A DNA stretch of 64,000 nucleotides, taken from Neostapfia colusana. Lineage: Eukaryota > Streptophyta > Magnoliopsida > Poales > Poaceae. This document shows positions 31,119-42,006 of this stretch, one piece after another. The stretch covers positions 44,609,652 to 44,673,651 of the forward strand of contig JASWHV010000012.1 of NCBI GenBank assembly GCA_030760725.1, written 5' to 3'. A model generated the notes under the pieces. The model saw only the letters and a list, made by a program, of their open reading frames with translations. It was not told where the DNA came from and did no database searches. Position numbers and translations under genes: made by a program. Numbering within the stretch: the stretch's first letter is position 1; each line of letters opens with the position of its first letter.

Positions 31119-32008
31119 GCTACATACCTGCTTGAATTCTCAAAATCTTACTTACTTTACGAAAAACTACCCCTATCTCGATTTTATCTTGAAAACTATT
31201 TAAATTAATGAATATTGATGAATAATGATCATTGTCTGATTGTTGATTGCTTACTGGGCATATTCATCAAGATTATTTGAGAAAATTATATCCTTAGATC
31301 ACTATTAGATCAAATTCCCCACATTTCCCTGTTTTCTACTCTTATTTGTCCAGTTGACACGGACTAGTCCGATGTTAACAGCAGACTAGTCCAGACAGAT
31401 CTGGCATACCGGACTTGTCCGGTCCTCCCACCGGACTAGTCCGTATGTCCATGTTTAAGAGTCTATACACGCGCCAACCTCAGCCCTCCTCACCTCACAA
31501 GCACCCTTTTGCCTCTCACTCCTCAAACCCTAGCCCCCAAGGTGATTTTTGACCTTGGCCAACGAAGTTGAAGTTCTCTCTACGAAAAAGCTTCTCCTCG
31601 ACGCGTGGTCTCCTCTCCTATGGACTATTCCGGATCAGACCACACGCTTTGACTCAAATCCTCATTTTTTGGTAAAATCCCTCTCAACTTAAGTTCTCAT
31701 CTTTCCGATACTTTTGCTCAGTTTTCCTGATTCCTAGTGCATACACTACCTTTCTAGATGCATTCCTAGTATATCCCTCCATATTTTGCATCAATTTGCG
31801 GTAGATCTATTGAAAATACGAAGTTAGGATTCTTCAGCAGGTCCGGACTAGTCCGGTCTCTGATGCAGACAAGTCCGGTATTCCGGACAAGTCCGCACTC
31901 TGAAAACGGACAAGCCCGGTTACCTGTCAATTGAACATCTAACTTCTTATTTCCACATAATCTACAATCCATCATGTCAATCAATCCTTAATTTTCCTGT
32001 CAGGCACG
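31119..32008 (+). promoter_or_regulatory. Spacer with palindromes upstream of the third frame of C
   Basis: Non-coding spacer between pol and the extra frame. Palindromes of the LTR type recur at 31369-31444 and 31841-31920 (GGACTAGTCC, GGACTTGTCC, GGACAAGTCC). An AAACCCTAG telobox-like motif is at about 31526. It may be a local promoter, which is inference only. Confidence 0.4.
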
Positions 32009-33490
32009 ATGTCGTCACACTTCGAGGCCATGAAGAAGAAACATGACAACGTTTCTGAACCGTCTTCTCCCAACGATTCTTTTTCTAAAAGGAGGAGAGT
32101 GGTTGGTAAGACGGCACATAGCAAAGACATTGTTGGAAGCTCTACGACCCCTAGAAGAAATGTCGGGAAGGGCAAAGGACTTGCTAGTGGTCCTATTGGT
32201 CCATTGAAGAAGAAGGCCCCCATTCACCGCAACACGCAGCCATCAAGTGATGACTTTACTGGAAAATGGAGTGAACTGGCGGACAACCTCAGAAAAATTC
32301 AAGCCTATGGGCAGCCAAAGCAATGTGCAGACCCCAGATTCTGGAGTAACTTCCATGCTGACTACTATGAGCATGTCTACATGAAGATGAAGAATCCTGT
32401 TGTTGAGAGTCAGTGGCTCAACATTGACTACTTGCAATCCAAGAAATGCCAAGCCTATCATGAGGTACTAGAGGCATTAGAGAGGCATGGCTTGAAGGAC
32501 CCCCTATCTTTTCAGTATAACTGGAACAATGAGGTAATCACCCAGTTCTACTCTACTCTCTACTTTGCCCACGATGATGGGGATGAGATGATTTGGATGA
32601 CACATGGATCCAGATATAGTGTCACCTATGAGGAATTTGCAAAAATACTTCATCTTGAACACACGCTAGATAATGAGCTTGTCATTCACAACCTAAAGCC
32701 CTTGGAGAAGAATGAGCTAGAATTCTTGTATGATACAAGAATGCCATATGTACCTTCCACTACCAAGTACTTGAAGCCATTCTTTGCCGTGCTCAACAGG
32801 ATCTTGAGAAAGACCATAGCTCCAAAGGATGGTGATGCAGGGACAATCCAAGGGACTCTGAGGACATTGATGAAAGTGATAAGCAAGAAGAGGACTTTCA
32901 ATATCTTTGAGTACATCTACAATTACATTGTGAATATCTTCATCACTCCAAACAGGTCCTATGGCTATGCACCTTATGTCATGTATATGATTGAGAAGGT
33001 GACATGACTTGAGTTTGTCAAAGATGTCTCTCACACTGGTCTCAAGCCTTAGAAGCCTACAGTCTACACTGTGCCCTCTGCTCATGAAGGCTCAAGGGCG
33101 TCAGAGCCTTCACCTACTCATGTTCCTCCACCTTCTAGAGAGTCCTCCAGTGGTATGCTCAAAATGCTCTCCTCTATTTTTAGCTGTTGTCGCAAAATTG
33201 AAGTTAAGCAACACAAGGAGAGTTTGGCCAGAAAGAGACATCAAAGATATATGAAGGCCAACATCAAAGCCATCTGTGAGAAGCTAGAGATTGATCCAGT
33301 TGGATCACCAGAGATCTCTGAGGACTCTGAAGAAGACTTCACTGAAATGGCTCCACTCACCGTACAAGAGTTTAGGTCTTTTGGACTTGCAGGTGTCTCC
33401 GCTCCTCCTCCTCAGCATGGTCATGAAGACGATGATGAAGATGACGATGAAGATAGGACCGAGAGTGAGGGAGAGAGCAGCGATGAGTGA
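32009..33490 (+). pseudogene. Third reading frame of Sirevirus C (two in-frame stops)
   Basis: ATG 32009 opens MSSHFEAMKKKHDN, with a basic cluster SKRRRVVGK that could direct nuclear import. The central domain includes DPRFWSNFHADYYEHVYMKM, EVITQFYSTLYFAHDDGDEM and SRYSVTYEEFAKILHLE. The frame continues past TGA (about 33005) and TAG (about 33050) in the same phase to an acidic tail ending at 33490. It occupies the env-like position of Sireviruses, but I see no signal peptide or membrane segment. The core resembles the frame in element D and plant Orf1-like domains (inference). Function is unknown. Confidence 0.65.
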
Positions 33491-33873
33491 TTCCACTCAA
33501 TTTTTCCCTTTTTGATGTCTTTATGCCAAAGGGGAAGAGATTGAGATTTACCTTAAGACATCTTAATGCAAACCTTAAGGACTAGTGATCATGGACATGC
33601 ATTTTAAAGTTTCATGTACTTTTTATTTCAAACCCTGTTGGATGTGTGATGCCTATTTGATATCTATGTGATGACTATTTTTATTTTTGATATGATCTTA
33701 TCTTCTTGTGGCATCTCACATTCTATTTCATACACTCTTTAGGCATCCAACCATAAAAGTTGCATATATGTGAGAAATTCCTGTTACTCATTTGTTATTC
33801 TCATATATGCACACTTTATGAAAACCAAATTTTATTATTAATCATATAATCTCAATCACCAAAAGAGGGAGAT

Positions 33874-35387
33874 TGAAAGTGCATCTAGCCACCCCCTTGT
33901 GGGTTTGGGACGATTGTTGACAAATGAATTGAGATCCTAATGAACTCGTTGAGATGAATGCAGATTAACTCGTGTAAGGAAGAATTCGTGCACTAAAAAA
34001 GGTGAAAAATGAAGTGATGAAGAAAAAGGAAAAGGACAGATCCATAAACCAAGCGCAATGTAGAATTACTTGTATAGGATGTGTGTGAGAGACACATCCA
34101 AAGAGCTCAAAATCTTTGCGCAGGGTAACAAACCCAAATCACTCACAACACGGTGCATCGGACTAGTCCGCTCAGAAACCGGACTAGTCCATTCAACTTT
34201 ATATTGCCTCATAACACAGTGCACCGGACTAGTCCGCTCAGAAACCGGACTAGTCCGTTTAACTTTCTGTTGCCTCACAACACAGTGCACCGGACTAGTC
34301 CGCTCAGAAACTAGACTAGTCCGTTCAACTTTCTGTTGACTCACAACACAGTGCACCGGACTAGTCCGCTTAGAAACTGGACTAGTCCGTTTAACTTTCT
34401 GTTGCCTCACAACACGATGCACCGGACTAGTCCGCTCAGAAACCGGACTAGTCCGTTCAACTCTCTGGAACCGGACTAGTCCGCTCTTGAAACGGACTAG
34501 TCCATTCAACTTTCTGTAAACACATTAAATTAGGGTTTCCACTATGCCGCATGCAACACGAAAATTGTACATGGCACACCGGACTAGTCCAGTGGACAGA
34601 GCGGACTAGCTCGACCGCTAGGGTTTTTGGAAACCTTATATAAAAAGAGGTGCACGGCCTTACATTTACATGACTTGATTCCCAGCACCGCCGCACGCCC
34701 CAAGAGCACAAAAGTTACCTCTCTCCACTCATTATAAGCCTAGAAAGATTTCTTTGAGGATAAGAGATTGAATCAAGGAGAGAGTTGTTCTTCTCGCTAT
34801 TGAGCTCTTGGTTTGTCCTCTCTCACACAATTGTTGATTGTTGTTCTCTGTTTGTGTGTGGGAGGAAGAGTTACTCTCTGTAATCTTGTGGGAGCACTCA
34901 GGTTGTGATAACGCCCCACGTACAATTGTTTACCCCTGTGTGTGGTTAGTGAATTTGAATCGGCCTTTGTGGCGATTCAACTAGTGAAGAGTTGGTGAAG
35001 ACCCGGTCCTTGGTCGACTCCTCAACGGGGACATAGATTCCTGGGTGGAATCGAACCTCAGGATAAAACTTTGTCTCGTGTCTTCTTGATCTTCCTTCAA
35101 TTGTTAATTAGGGGTGCTAGTCATCATTTGATTTACATCCACACCTAGTGTTAAAATTGAGAGTTATTGTGTCTTAGTTCACTATACTTGAATAATCATT
35201 TATTTTCCGCTGCACAAATACCTGAAGTAGGAACAAGTCTCACTTTGATCTTTTAATTACGATCATACCGGACTAGTCCGCACCATACCGGACTAGTCCG
35301 ACCCACCTGGAATTAATCAGTTCGCTAAGTATTTCAGGAAACCGCCTAAAAATTCAAAGAGCCTATTCACCCCCCCCTTAGGCTACA
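33874..35387 (+). repeat. Element C 3' LTR (1514 bp)
   Basis: Starts TGAAAGTGCATCTAGCCACC, ends TAGGCTACA, and contains a palindrome array at 34154-34620 like that of the 5' LTR. Confidence 0.88.
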
Positions 35388-35393
35388 TTCATC

Positions 35394-36884
35394 GTCGTGT
35401 TACCATTGGCAACCATGTTTCTATTGAGTTTGATCCTTTTGGTGTATCTGTGGAGGATCTTACTACCCGGCGTCTTCTTCACCGATGTGAGAGTTCGGGG
35501 CCCTTATACACGTTTCGTGTTCCTACTTCCGCTTCAGCTTCGCCTTTTGCCCTGGCTACAACAGCTTCTTCCACGACTTGGCATCGCCAGCTTGGCCACC
35601 CTGGTGTTGATGTCCTGTCTAAGTTGTCTAGTAGTTCAGTGATTTTGTGTACTAGGGGCACTCATGAGTTGTGTGTCATTGTTGTCAGCTTGGTCGCCAT
35701 GTTCGGCTTCCATTCCCGCATTCTGTTACTCATGTTGAGCGGTCTTTTGATCTGATTCAATGTGATCTTTGGACTTCTCCTATTGTCAGTGTTTCGGGTT
35801 ATAAATATTACTTGATGATTTTTCACACTATTCGTGGACTTTTCCTTTGCGATAAAAGTCTGATACGTTCGTCACTCTTTCTCACTTCTTCGCTTGGGTG
35901 TCCACCCAGTTTGGGTGTATTATTCGAGCCGTCCAGTGCAATAACGGGCGTGAGTTCGATAACTCTGCGTTCTGTGACTTTCTTCTCTCTCGCATTGTTC
36001 AATTGCGCATGTCTTGCCCGTACACTTCCCCTCAAAACGGCAAGGCTGAACGCATGATTCATACCACTAACAATGCCATGCGTTCCGTGGTGTTTCAGGC
36101 CTCAATTCCTGCTCGGTACTGGGTGGAGGCTCTTCACACCGCCACTTACCTCATTAATCGCCTTCCTACTAAGGCGATTAGTGCCCCCACCCGTCACTTT
36201 GCTCTTTTCACCACCACTCCTCTCTACGACCACCTTCGAGTCTTCAGGTGCGCATGCTACCCTAACCTGTCCGCCACAGCTCCTCATAAGCTTGCGCCTT
36301 GTTCGACTCGGTGTGTTTTCCTCGGGTACTCCCCTGATCATAAGGGGTACCGGTGCCTTGACCTTGTTACCCGTCGTATCTTGGTCTCTCGACACGTCAT
36401 CTTCGACGAGTCTTCCTTTCCCTTTTCCACTTCGTCCTCTAAATCTGTCGCTGAGTTGGATTCCCTTTTTTCTACTCACCCTGAGGCCACTCCTATCCAG
36501 CGACCTTGGTCTTTACCATCTGCAGGTTAGTCACCCGCTGCCCCCCGCGCGGCCCCGGCGCCCCCGGTGTCTCCTGCTGTGCCACGCGTGGCCCCGGCGT
36601 CCCCGACGTCGCCCGCTGCGCCCCGTACGGCCTTGGCATGGTGGTACGCTGACCCCGCTCTTGTCTATCAGCAACGAGCGCGGGTTGGTGTACCGACCTC
36701 TTCTCGCCCCGAGTCTCTGGTGTACCACCCACCATTGCTCCATCGGGACCCCAGTCACGTCCACCCGATGGTGACCTGACGCGCGACTGGGGTTCTCCGT
36801 TCGGTGGAGCGGTTTTCTAGGGTCGTCCTCTCCTCGACGACCTCCCCACCGCCTGCCTCTTCACCCATCTCGCCTATCCCCTCT
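35394..36884 (+). pseudogene. Copia B integrase region (middle segment)
   Basis: Continues the copia B pol after insertion C: VTIGNHVSIEFDPFG, WHRQLGHPGVDVLSKLSSSS, CHCCQLGRHVRLPFPHSV, RAVQCNNGREFDNSAFCDF, YTSPQNGKAERMIHTTNN, and YWVEALHTATYLINRLPTKA. The second catalytic Asp of integrase (CDNGREF in copia A) is Asn here (CNNGREF). Frames break several times. The segment ends at the insertion of element D, after a Pro/Ala-rich linker. Confidence 0.75.
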
Positions 36885-38344
36885 TGTAAGGATCGAAACG
36901 CCCAAGAGGGGGGGTGAATTGGGCTTTTTAAAATTTTAGAGCAATTTAAAACTTTAATGGTTGAAGCCCAATTCCCTATGCAAACTAACTACGCAAGCAA
37001 GAGAGTTAAGTGCGGAATAGTAAAAGCGTAATAGTAAGGGGTGAGGAGAGAAATGCAAACTCCCGCGGAGACTCGGAGACACGGCGATTTTTCCCGTGGT
37101 TCGGTAAGATCACAAAAATCTTCCTACGTCCACGTTGTGGCACCCACCAAAGGGTATAGCCACTCCCAAGTCACCAAGACGAGGGAATCCACTATCTTTC
37201 TCCGTTCGCCTTCTCCGGCAAGGTGGAGCTCAAGCCTTGTACAACGGTGATCCTCCGGGCTTCCACAAACACCTTGGTAAGCTCCGGAGTGATCTCTTCT
37301 TCCTCCAACGTTTACAAGGTGAGAGAAGTCACCAAGACACTCTCTCTCACTAGCCTAGAGATTCCAATCACCAAGAATGGACGCACACAAGCTTCTCTCT
37401 AGCTAGATATAACCTATAGTTGGAGTACAAGAGGTTTTGAAGTGTGGAAGTGGTAGCTCTTGGTCTTGAATGCTTGAGAATGTGTAGTGAGGCTCTGGAG
37501 ATCAAGACTTGTCGAATTGGCCGGTTGGAGGGGTATTTATAGCCAGCCCACACGAGATAGCCGTTGGAAAAGTGGGCAGACTTTTTCAGTGAACATCGGA
37601 TCCTCCGATGTACCCCTTTATATGATCATCGGTCGAATTCCAAATTAGCTGATGTCATGTGTCAGATGTGACCGTTGGATATACCCGTTGGATCTTTTAA
37701 TCGACCGATGTCACTTCAACTATCATCGGATGATCCGGTGAATTGATCTTCAGAATTGGTTTAGAAGTAAAGTCTCGGTTGAAATTGACCGACGAACACT
37801 TACTTCATCATCGGATGATCCGGTGAGTTGATCTTCAGAATTGGTTCAGACATTATCCTTCTGTTAAAATCAACCGATGTGCCACTTCCTTCACATCGGA
37901 TGATCCGGTGTGTACTGGGCTCTGAGGTCTTCTTCTTCTGCCAACTCAAACTCGACCGATGTAGTCATTTTGCAAGACATCGGATGATCCGGTGCTTGCA
38001 ACTTGTTTGCTTCGAGTTGTTTTGAGTTGATCTTTTGGAATCTTTTTGAGTGACCTCTTTGACACTTGTTTGAAATGATATTACGGTAAAGTGTAAGCTT
38101 CTTGTGTTGCCAATTTTGATAGAATAGATTTGTTTGTATGAGTTCTTCATATCGAATGACCTCTTAGAATAGATCGTTGAGGGGTCTCCATTTGTATCCA
38201 ATGAGCAGTGGATGGTGTGAATAGATAGTTCATTAACGGTTGATGTGATATATGTGAAACCTCGCATCCACAAACTCATAAGTAATAACGAACGGTTGTC
38301 ATTAATCACCGAAACCATATCTCACGGGGGCCTAGATGCTTTCA
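36885..38344 (-). repeat. Element D 3' LTR
   Basis: On the minus strand it runs from TGAAAGCATCTAGGCCCC to TTCGATCCTTACA. Palindromes of type CATCGGATGATCCGGTG are at about 37594-37995. Confidence 0.93.
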
Positions 38345-38358
38345 ATCTCCCCCTTTTT
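38345..38358 (-). other. Element D polypurine tract
   Basis: The minus strand reads AAAAAGGGGGAGAT directly before the 3' LTR. Confidence 0.75.
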
Positions 38359-38698
38359 GGTGATTGATGACAACACAACGAGTAGAGCATAGAATTAATG
38401 GAATTAAAACGCAATGCTCAAAAAGAAATATAACAGGTACAAATTGCAACACAAGTGGCTCGAAGGCTCAAATAATAATCAATGAAACGTAAGAGCACAG
38501 AGTAGCACCCGGAGTACAATAATAGCAAATAATAATAACAGGCAATCTCAAATAAAGTAACAATCTCCAATAAAGTAGCAAAAGGGATAGACACTCCCCC
38601 TAGAACCAAGTACTTCCCCTAGAACTAAGCTAACTTCCCCCTGACTCTAACTCTTCTCCCCCTTTGGCATCAAGACACCAAAAAGGAAAGTCGAGTGA

Positions 38699-40785
38699 CT
38701 ACGACTCAGGCGCGCTCCTGGCGATGGTGAAGCGGTCGGCGTCGACGGTGCTGTCGCCGGAGCTGCTGGAGGTGGAGGTCGCTGGTGCTGGAGCTGGACC
38801 GGGGGGAGCTGGAGCTGGAGCTGCTGGTGGATCTGCTGAGACTGCTGGCGCCGGTGGAGGAGGTACTGCCGGAAGGGGTGAGGACTGGAACGGCGTCGGC
38901 GGCAGTACTGGAGCTGGTGCCAGTGGCGGTACACCTGGAACCTGACCGAGTCCTGAGTGCTGAGGTGGAAGAGCGACTCCTGTCTGCTGGTAGAGGTTGG
39001 TGACCAACCCCAGGATGCCCAACAGCATCTGCTGAGTCTGCTGCTGCTGGTCCAGAGTGCGTCGCGTAATCTGGTCGACAAGGTTGGTGAAACTGTCGGT
39101 GTCCTCTCGCCTCTGTCGGGCGATCTCCAGCTGCATCTCCTGCTGCTGCCTCTGAAGCTGCTCCTGTCGAGCTGCTTGCTGCTCCTGCTGCTGAGCCATC
39201 CGCTGAAGTATGGCAGTGAGCTCTGACGGCTGAGTCACCTGAGCCTCTGACACTGGAGGAGGTGTAGGTGGTGGAGCTGCTGAGCCTCCTGCCTCTGCGT
39301 CGTGTTGCCTCAGTGAGGTAGGAGCAGGAGGGAAGTACTCCTCGACACTGTCGCTGGTGTCGCTGTCCGACCATACGTGTTGTAGGTCTCCTCCCTGAGC
39401 CTCTGCCTGTGCCAGCTCTGCGTCCTCCTGAGTCAGCTCTGCCCAGTCCTCCTCTGACAGTCTGGCTTGAACCTCACGCTCGACGGGACGGCCAAGGCGG
39501 CGGTCTCCCGAAGTGGGGACTCGGTAGTGGCTGAACCGGGTCACGTGCATCTCCGTCAGCTGAGAGACTCCTGGAGTGTCCTCTGGAACCAGCTGGTGAA
39601 GAAGGTGACAGATCCAGTGACCAAAGACCAGCTGTCGTAGCATCCCAACTCCATCGGTGATCACGTCCTCCATCTCGCAGATCAGAATGTCTACTATGTC
39701 GAACTCCATCCCGTTCATCACATAGAACAGGATGGTCTGCTGAAGGCTCGTGAAACCCTCCAAGTAGCCGGACCTCGGTAGCAGGGTACGCCTGAGGACG
39801 TGGTGAACTGTCCGAGCTGCTGGGGTGAGAAGCGCTGGCACCCTCGGCTGGTCTGGAGTGAACGGCTGAGTGAACAGACCTCTGATCTCCTCAAAAGGCG
39901 GTGCCACTCCTCCAGTTAGTGGTCTCCTCGGCGGGTCTGCGTCTCCGTAGACTATCTGGTGCAGGCACGTAGTAGAGAGCTCCACACCAAGCAGTCTGCC
40001 CAACAGGTCTCGAGATACGTCGTGGATCCGCCCCATGAACATGAAGTGAATCGAGCGACGGCCCTCAGAGACGTAGAGTGTCGCGTAGAACACTCTGACC
40101 CACTCCTCGACGTAGGCACTCCTCTGGTGCGAGAGTAGGTCCACAAGGCCTCTGTATCTCTCAAAAAGTGGCCTGATCCCGTGTCCTGCTGCCACTGCAA
40201 GCTGATCCCAGTCAATGCTGTTATGCTAGAATAGCTTGTGACCCCGACGCCTGTAAGTCTCGTACAGGGACGCCTGTGTCAGGGTCCAGAAGCGGGAGTC
40301 CACTCGAGCGTCCCTAGGCCGTGGGAACCACTCCTCGATCAACGCTGACCATCTGAGCTTCTTTAGTTGCCTTGCCTTCATCTTCCTGTAGTTAGTGAGT
40401 CTGACCTCTTCGGCAACTCGGACTGCTGTGTCCATCAGGTGGATGGCCCTTTCGGCCTCTCTGTCCTCGGCGCGGTCAGCCGCAGAGGGGCGCCGACTCG
40501 CCGTAGGAGTCTGTCCACCCCCACGAGTCCTCGGGGTGCGCTGGCGGATCAGGGCGGCACCTCGGTCTCTTCCTCGTCGGAGCCCTCGGGAGGCACCGGC
40601 TGGATCGGAGGCTGCTCCTGCCTCTGCCGGGACTCGCGGATCCGTAAGGAACCGCGATGGCCGCGCTCACGCTCCTCGGCGGCGCGAGCGGCCAACTCCG
40701 CACGACGCGCGTCCTTGGACATTTTGCGCTTTTTCGCGGCGGGTTCCTCAATAGCCTTCCCTTTTCCTTTGCGATCGCGACCCAT
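38699..40785 (-). pseudogene. Third reading frame of Sirevirus D (one frameshift, one stop)
   Basis: Starts MGRDRKGKGKAIEEPAAKKR, with a KKRK nuclear-import-like cluster. A frameshift near 40550 and a TAG at 40226-40228 interrupt it; after the stop the same phase is open for over 500 codons. The core has DSRFWTLTQASLYETYRRRG and EEWVRVFYATLYVSEGRRSI, with DVSRDLLGRLLGVE, parallel to element C. A Gln-rich coiled coil (QRMAQQQEQQAARQEQLQRQ) and a long Pro/Ala/Ser tail follow. No signal peptide or membrane segment is visible, which argues against an envelope protein. Function is unknown. Confidence 0.68.
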
Positions 40786-42006
40786 CTCAGCGGCGAAGCT
40801 CGGCGAGGGAGACGTGGCGGAGGAGGGAATTGTGGCGGCGCGGTGGAACGGCGGCGGCGCTCTCGGGAGAGGCGGTGGCGGCGATGCCTGGGAGGCGTTG
40901 GCGGAGACTGGAGGTGGCGTGCGTGGGAGAGGCGGCAGCGGCGGCTGCTGGGAGGCGGCGCGGCGGCTGGGATGCGGCGCGCGGGGAGAGGTGGTGGCGG
41001 CGGCGGCGCCTGAAGGTGGCGGCGGCGCTTGGAGGTGGCGGCGGCGCCTGGAGGCGGCGGCGGCGGCTGGGGCGGTGGCGAGGACGTCAGGCGGCGCGGA
41101 GGTCGGGGAAAGAAGGAAAGAAAACGAGCGGCGGCCGACCCCCCCTTTTTAAAATGTTCGGGCAAACCCTAGCCGCGCATAACACACCGGATGGACCGAT
41201 GATCATCGGAGGATGCATCGGTCGAGTTCAACAGAGAGTTGTTCCAAAAACTCTCTTTGAACACCGGATGATCCGATGTTGAGGTGTCGATCATCGGTCG
41301 ATTTCTGCAGGGCACCAGAAAACTGAACACCGAATGCTCCGATGTCTTCTGAAATGAACTCATCGGTTGATTTGTGACATCTGACTTGATCTGAGTACTG
41401 AACTGAAGCACCAATTGATCCGATGATCTGCTGGCCCTAGCATCGGATAATCCGATGACTACAGAAAACCTAAGACTGCCCATATGTGTCCTTGGACTTA
41501 AACACACAAAGATAAGGATGGGTCCTAGGACTTTTTGGGCAACTCCTAACCTCTAATAGAAGGCTTCAAATATAGTGCCACATATTGGCTAAGCCCTTAA
41601 GCAAAGAGAACACACAAGGTTAGGAGGGAAACCATGAAAATGTAAGGCCCATGCTTTGTGAGCTAGAGTGTGGAAAACTTCTATCTCTTTAAAGCATGTA
41701 CCTTTAGAATTTTGCTCTATCCACATCATATGAGTTGAGATATTGCATTTTGAACAAGTCTCCTTCTCATGATGTGGGTTCCCCTTTGTGACAATCTACC
41801 GTATGCAATGCCAACCAAAATGATGCAAGATATTGAATGAGTGCAAGTCTATATGGCAGGAATCATGCAAGGCGTAATGTAAATCTATCTTGCCAAGTTT
41901 AAACCTGCCAAAGGCTTCCTCAGGGAAAACTATTTCTAGCTTGCCCCTATCCTTTGGGAGTTAGACAAGACCTATTTGATATGCAACCTTACATGAACAT
42001 GGCAAC
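40786..42006 (-). promoter_or_regulatory. Spacer between pol and third frame of D, with palindromes
   Basis: Palindromes of the LTR type recur at 41185-41462 (ACCGGATGATCCGATG, ATCGGATAATCCGATGA). A TTTTAAAAA motif at about 41147-41155 and an AGGGTTT telobox at about 41166 lie between them and the start at 40785. The 40790-41130 part is GGC-repeat-like simple sequence. It may be a promoter for the third frame (inference). Confidence 0.42.

Larger units (their letters stand above)
25171..35387 (+). mobile_element. Sirevirus-type copia element C, about 10.2 kb
   Basis: LTRs of about 1.5 kb (25171-26675, truncated; 33874-35387), a purine-rich tract AAAAGAGGGAGA before the 3' LTR, and target duplication ttcat (25165-25169 and 35388-35392). 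Both LTRs carry arrays of the palindrome CGGACTAGTCCG. Repeated palindromes in the LTRs are established for Sireviruses, as is an extra frame between pol and the 3' LTR (32009-33490 here). It is inserted in the protease/GAG-pre-integrase junction of copia B. A deletion took the end of the 5' LTR, the primer site and the gag start. Confidence 0.88.
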
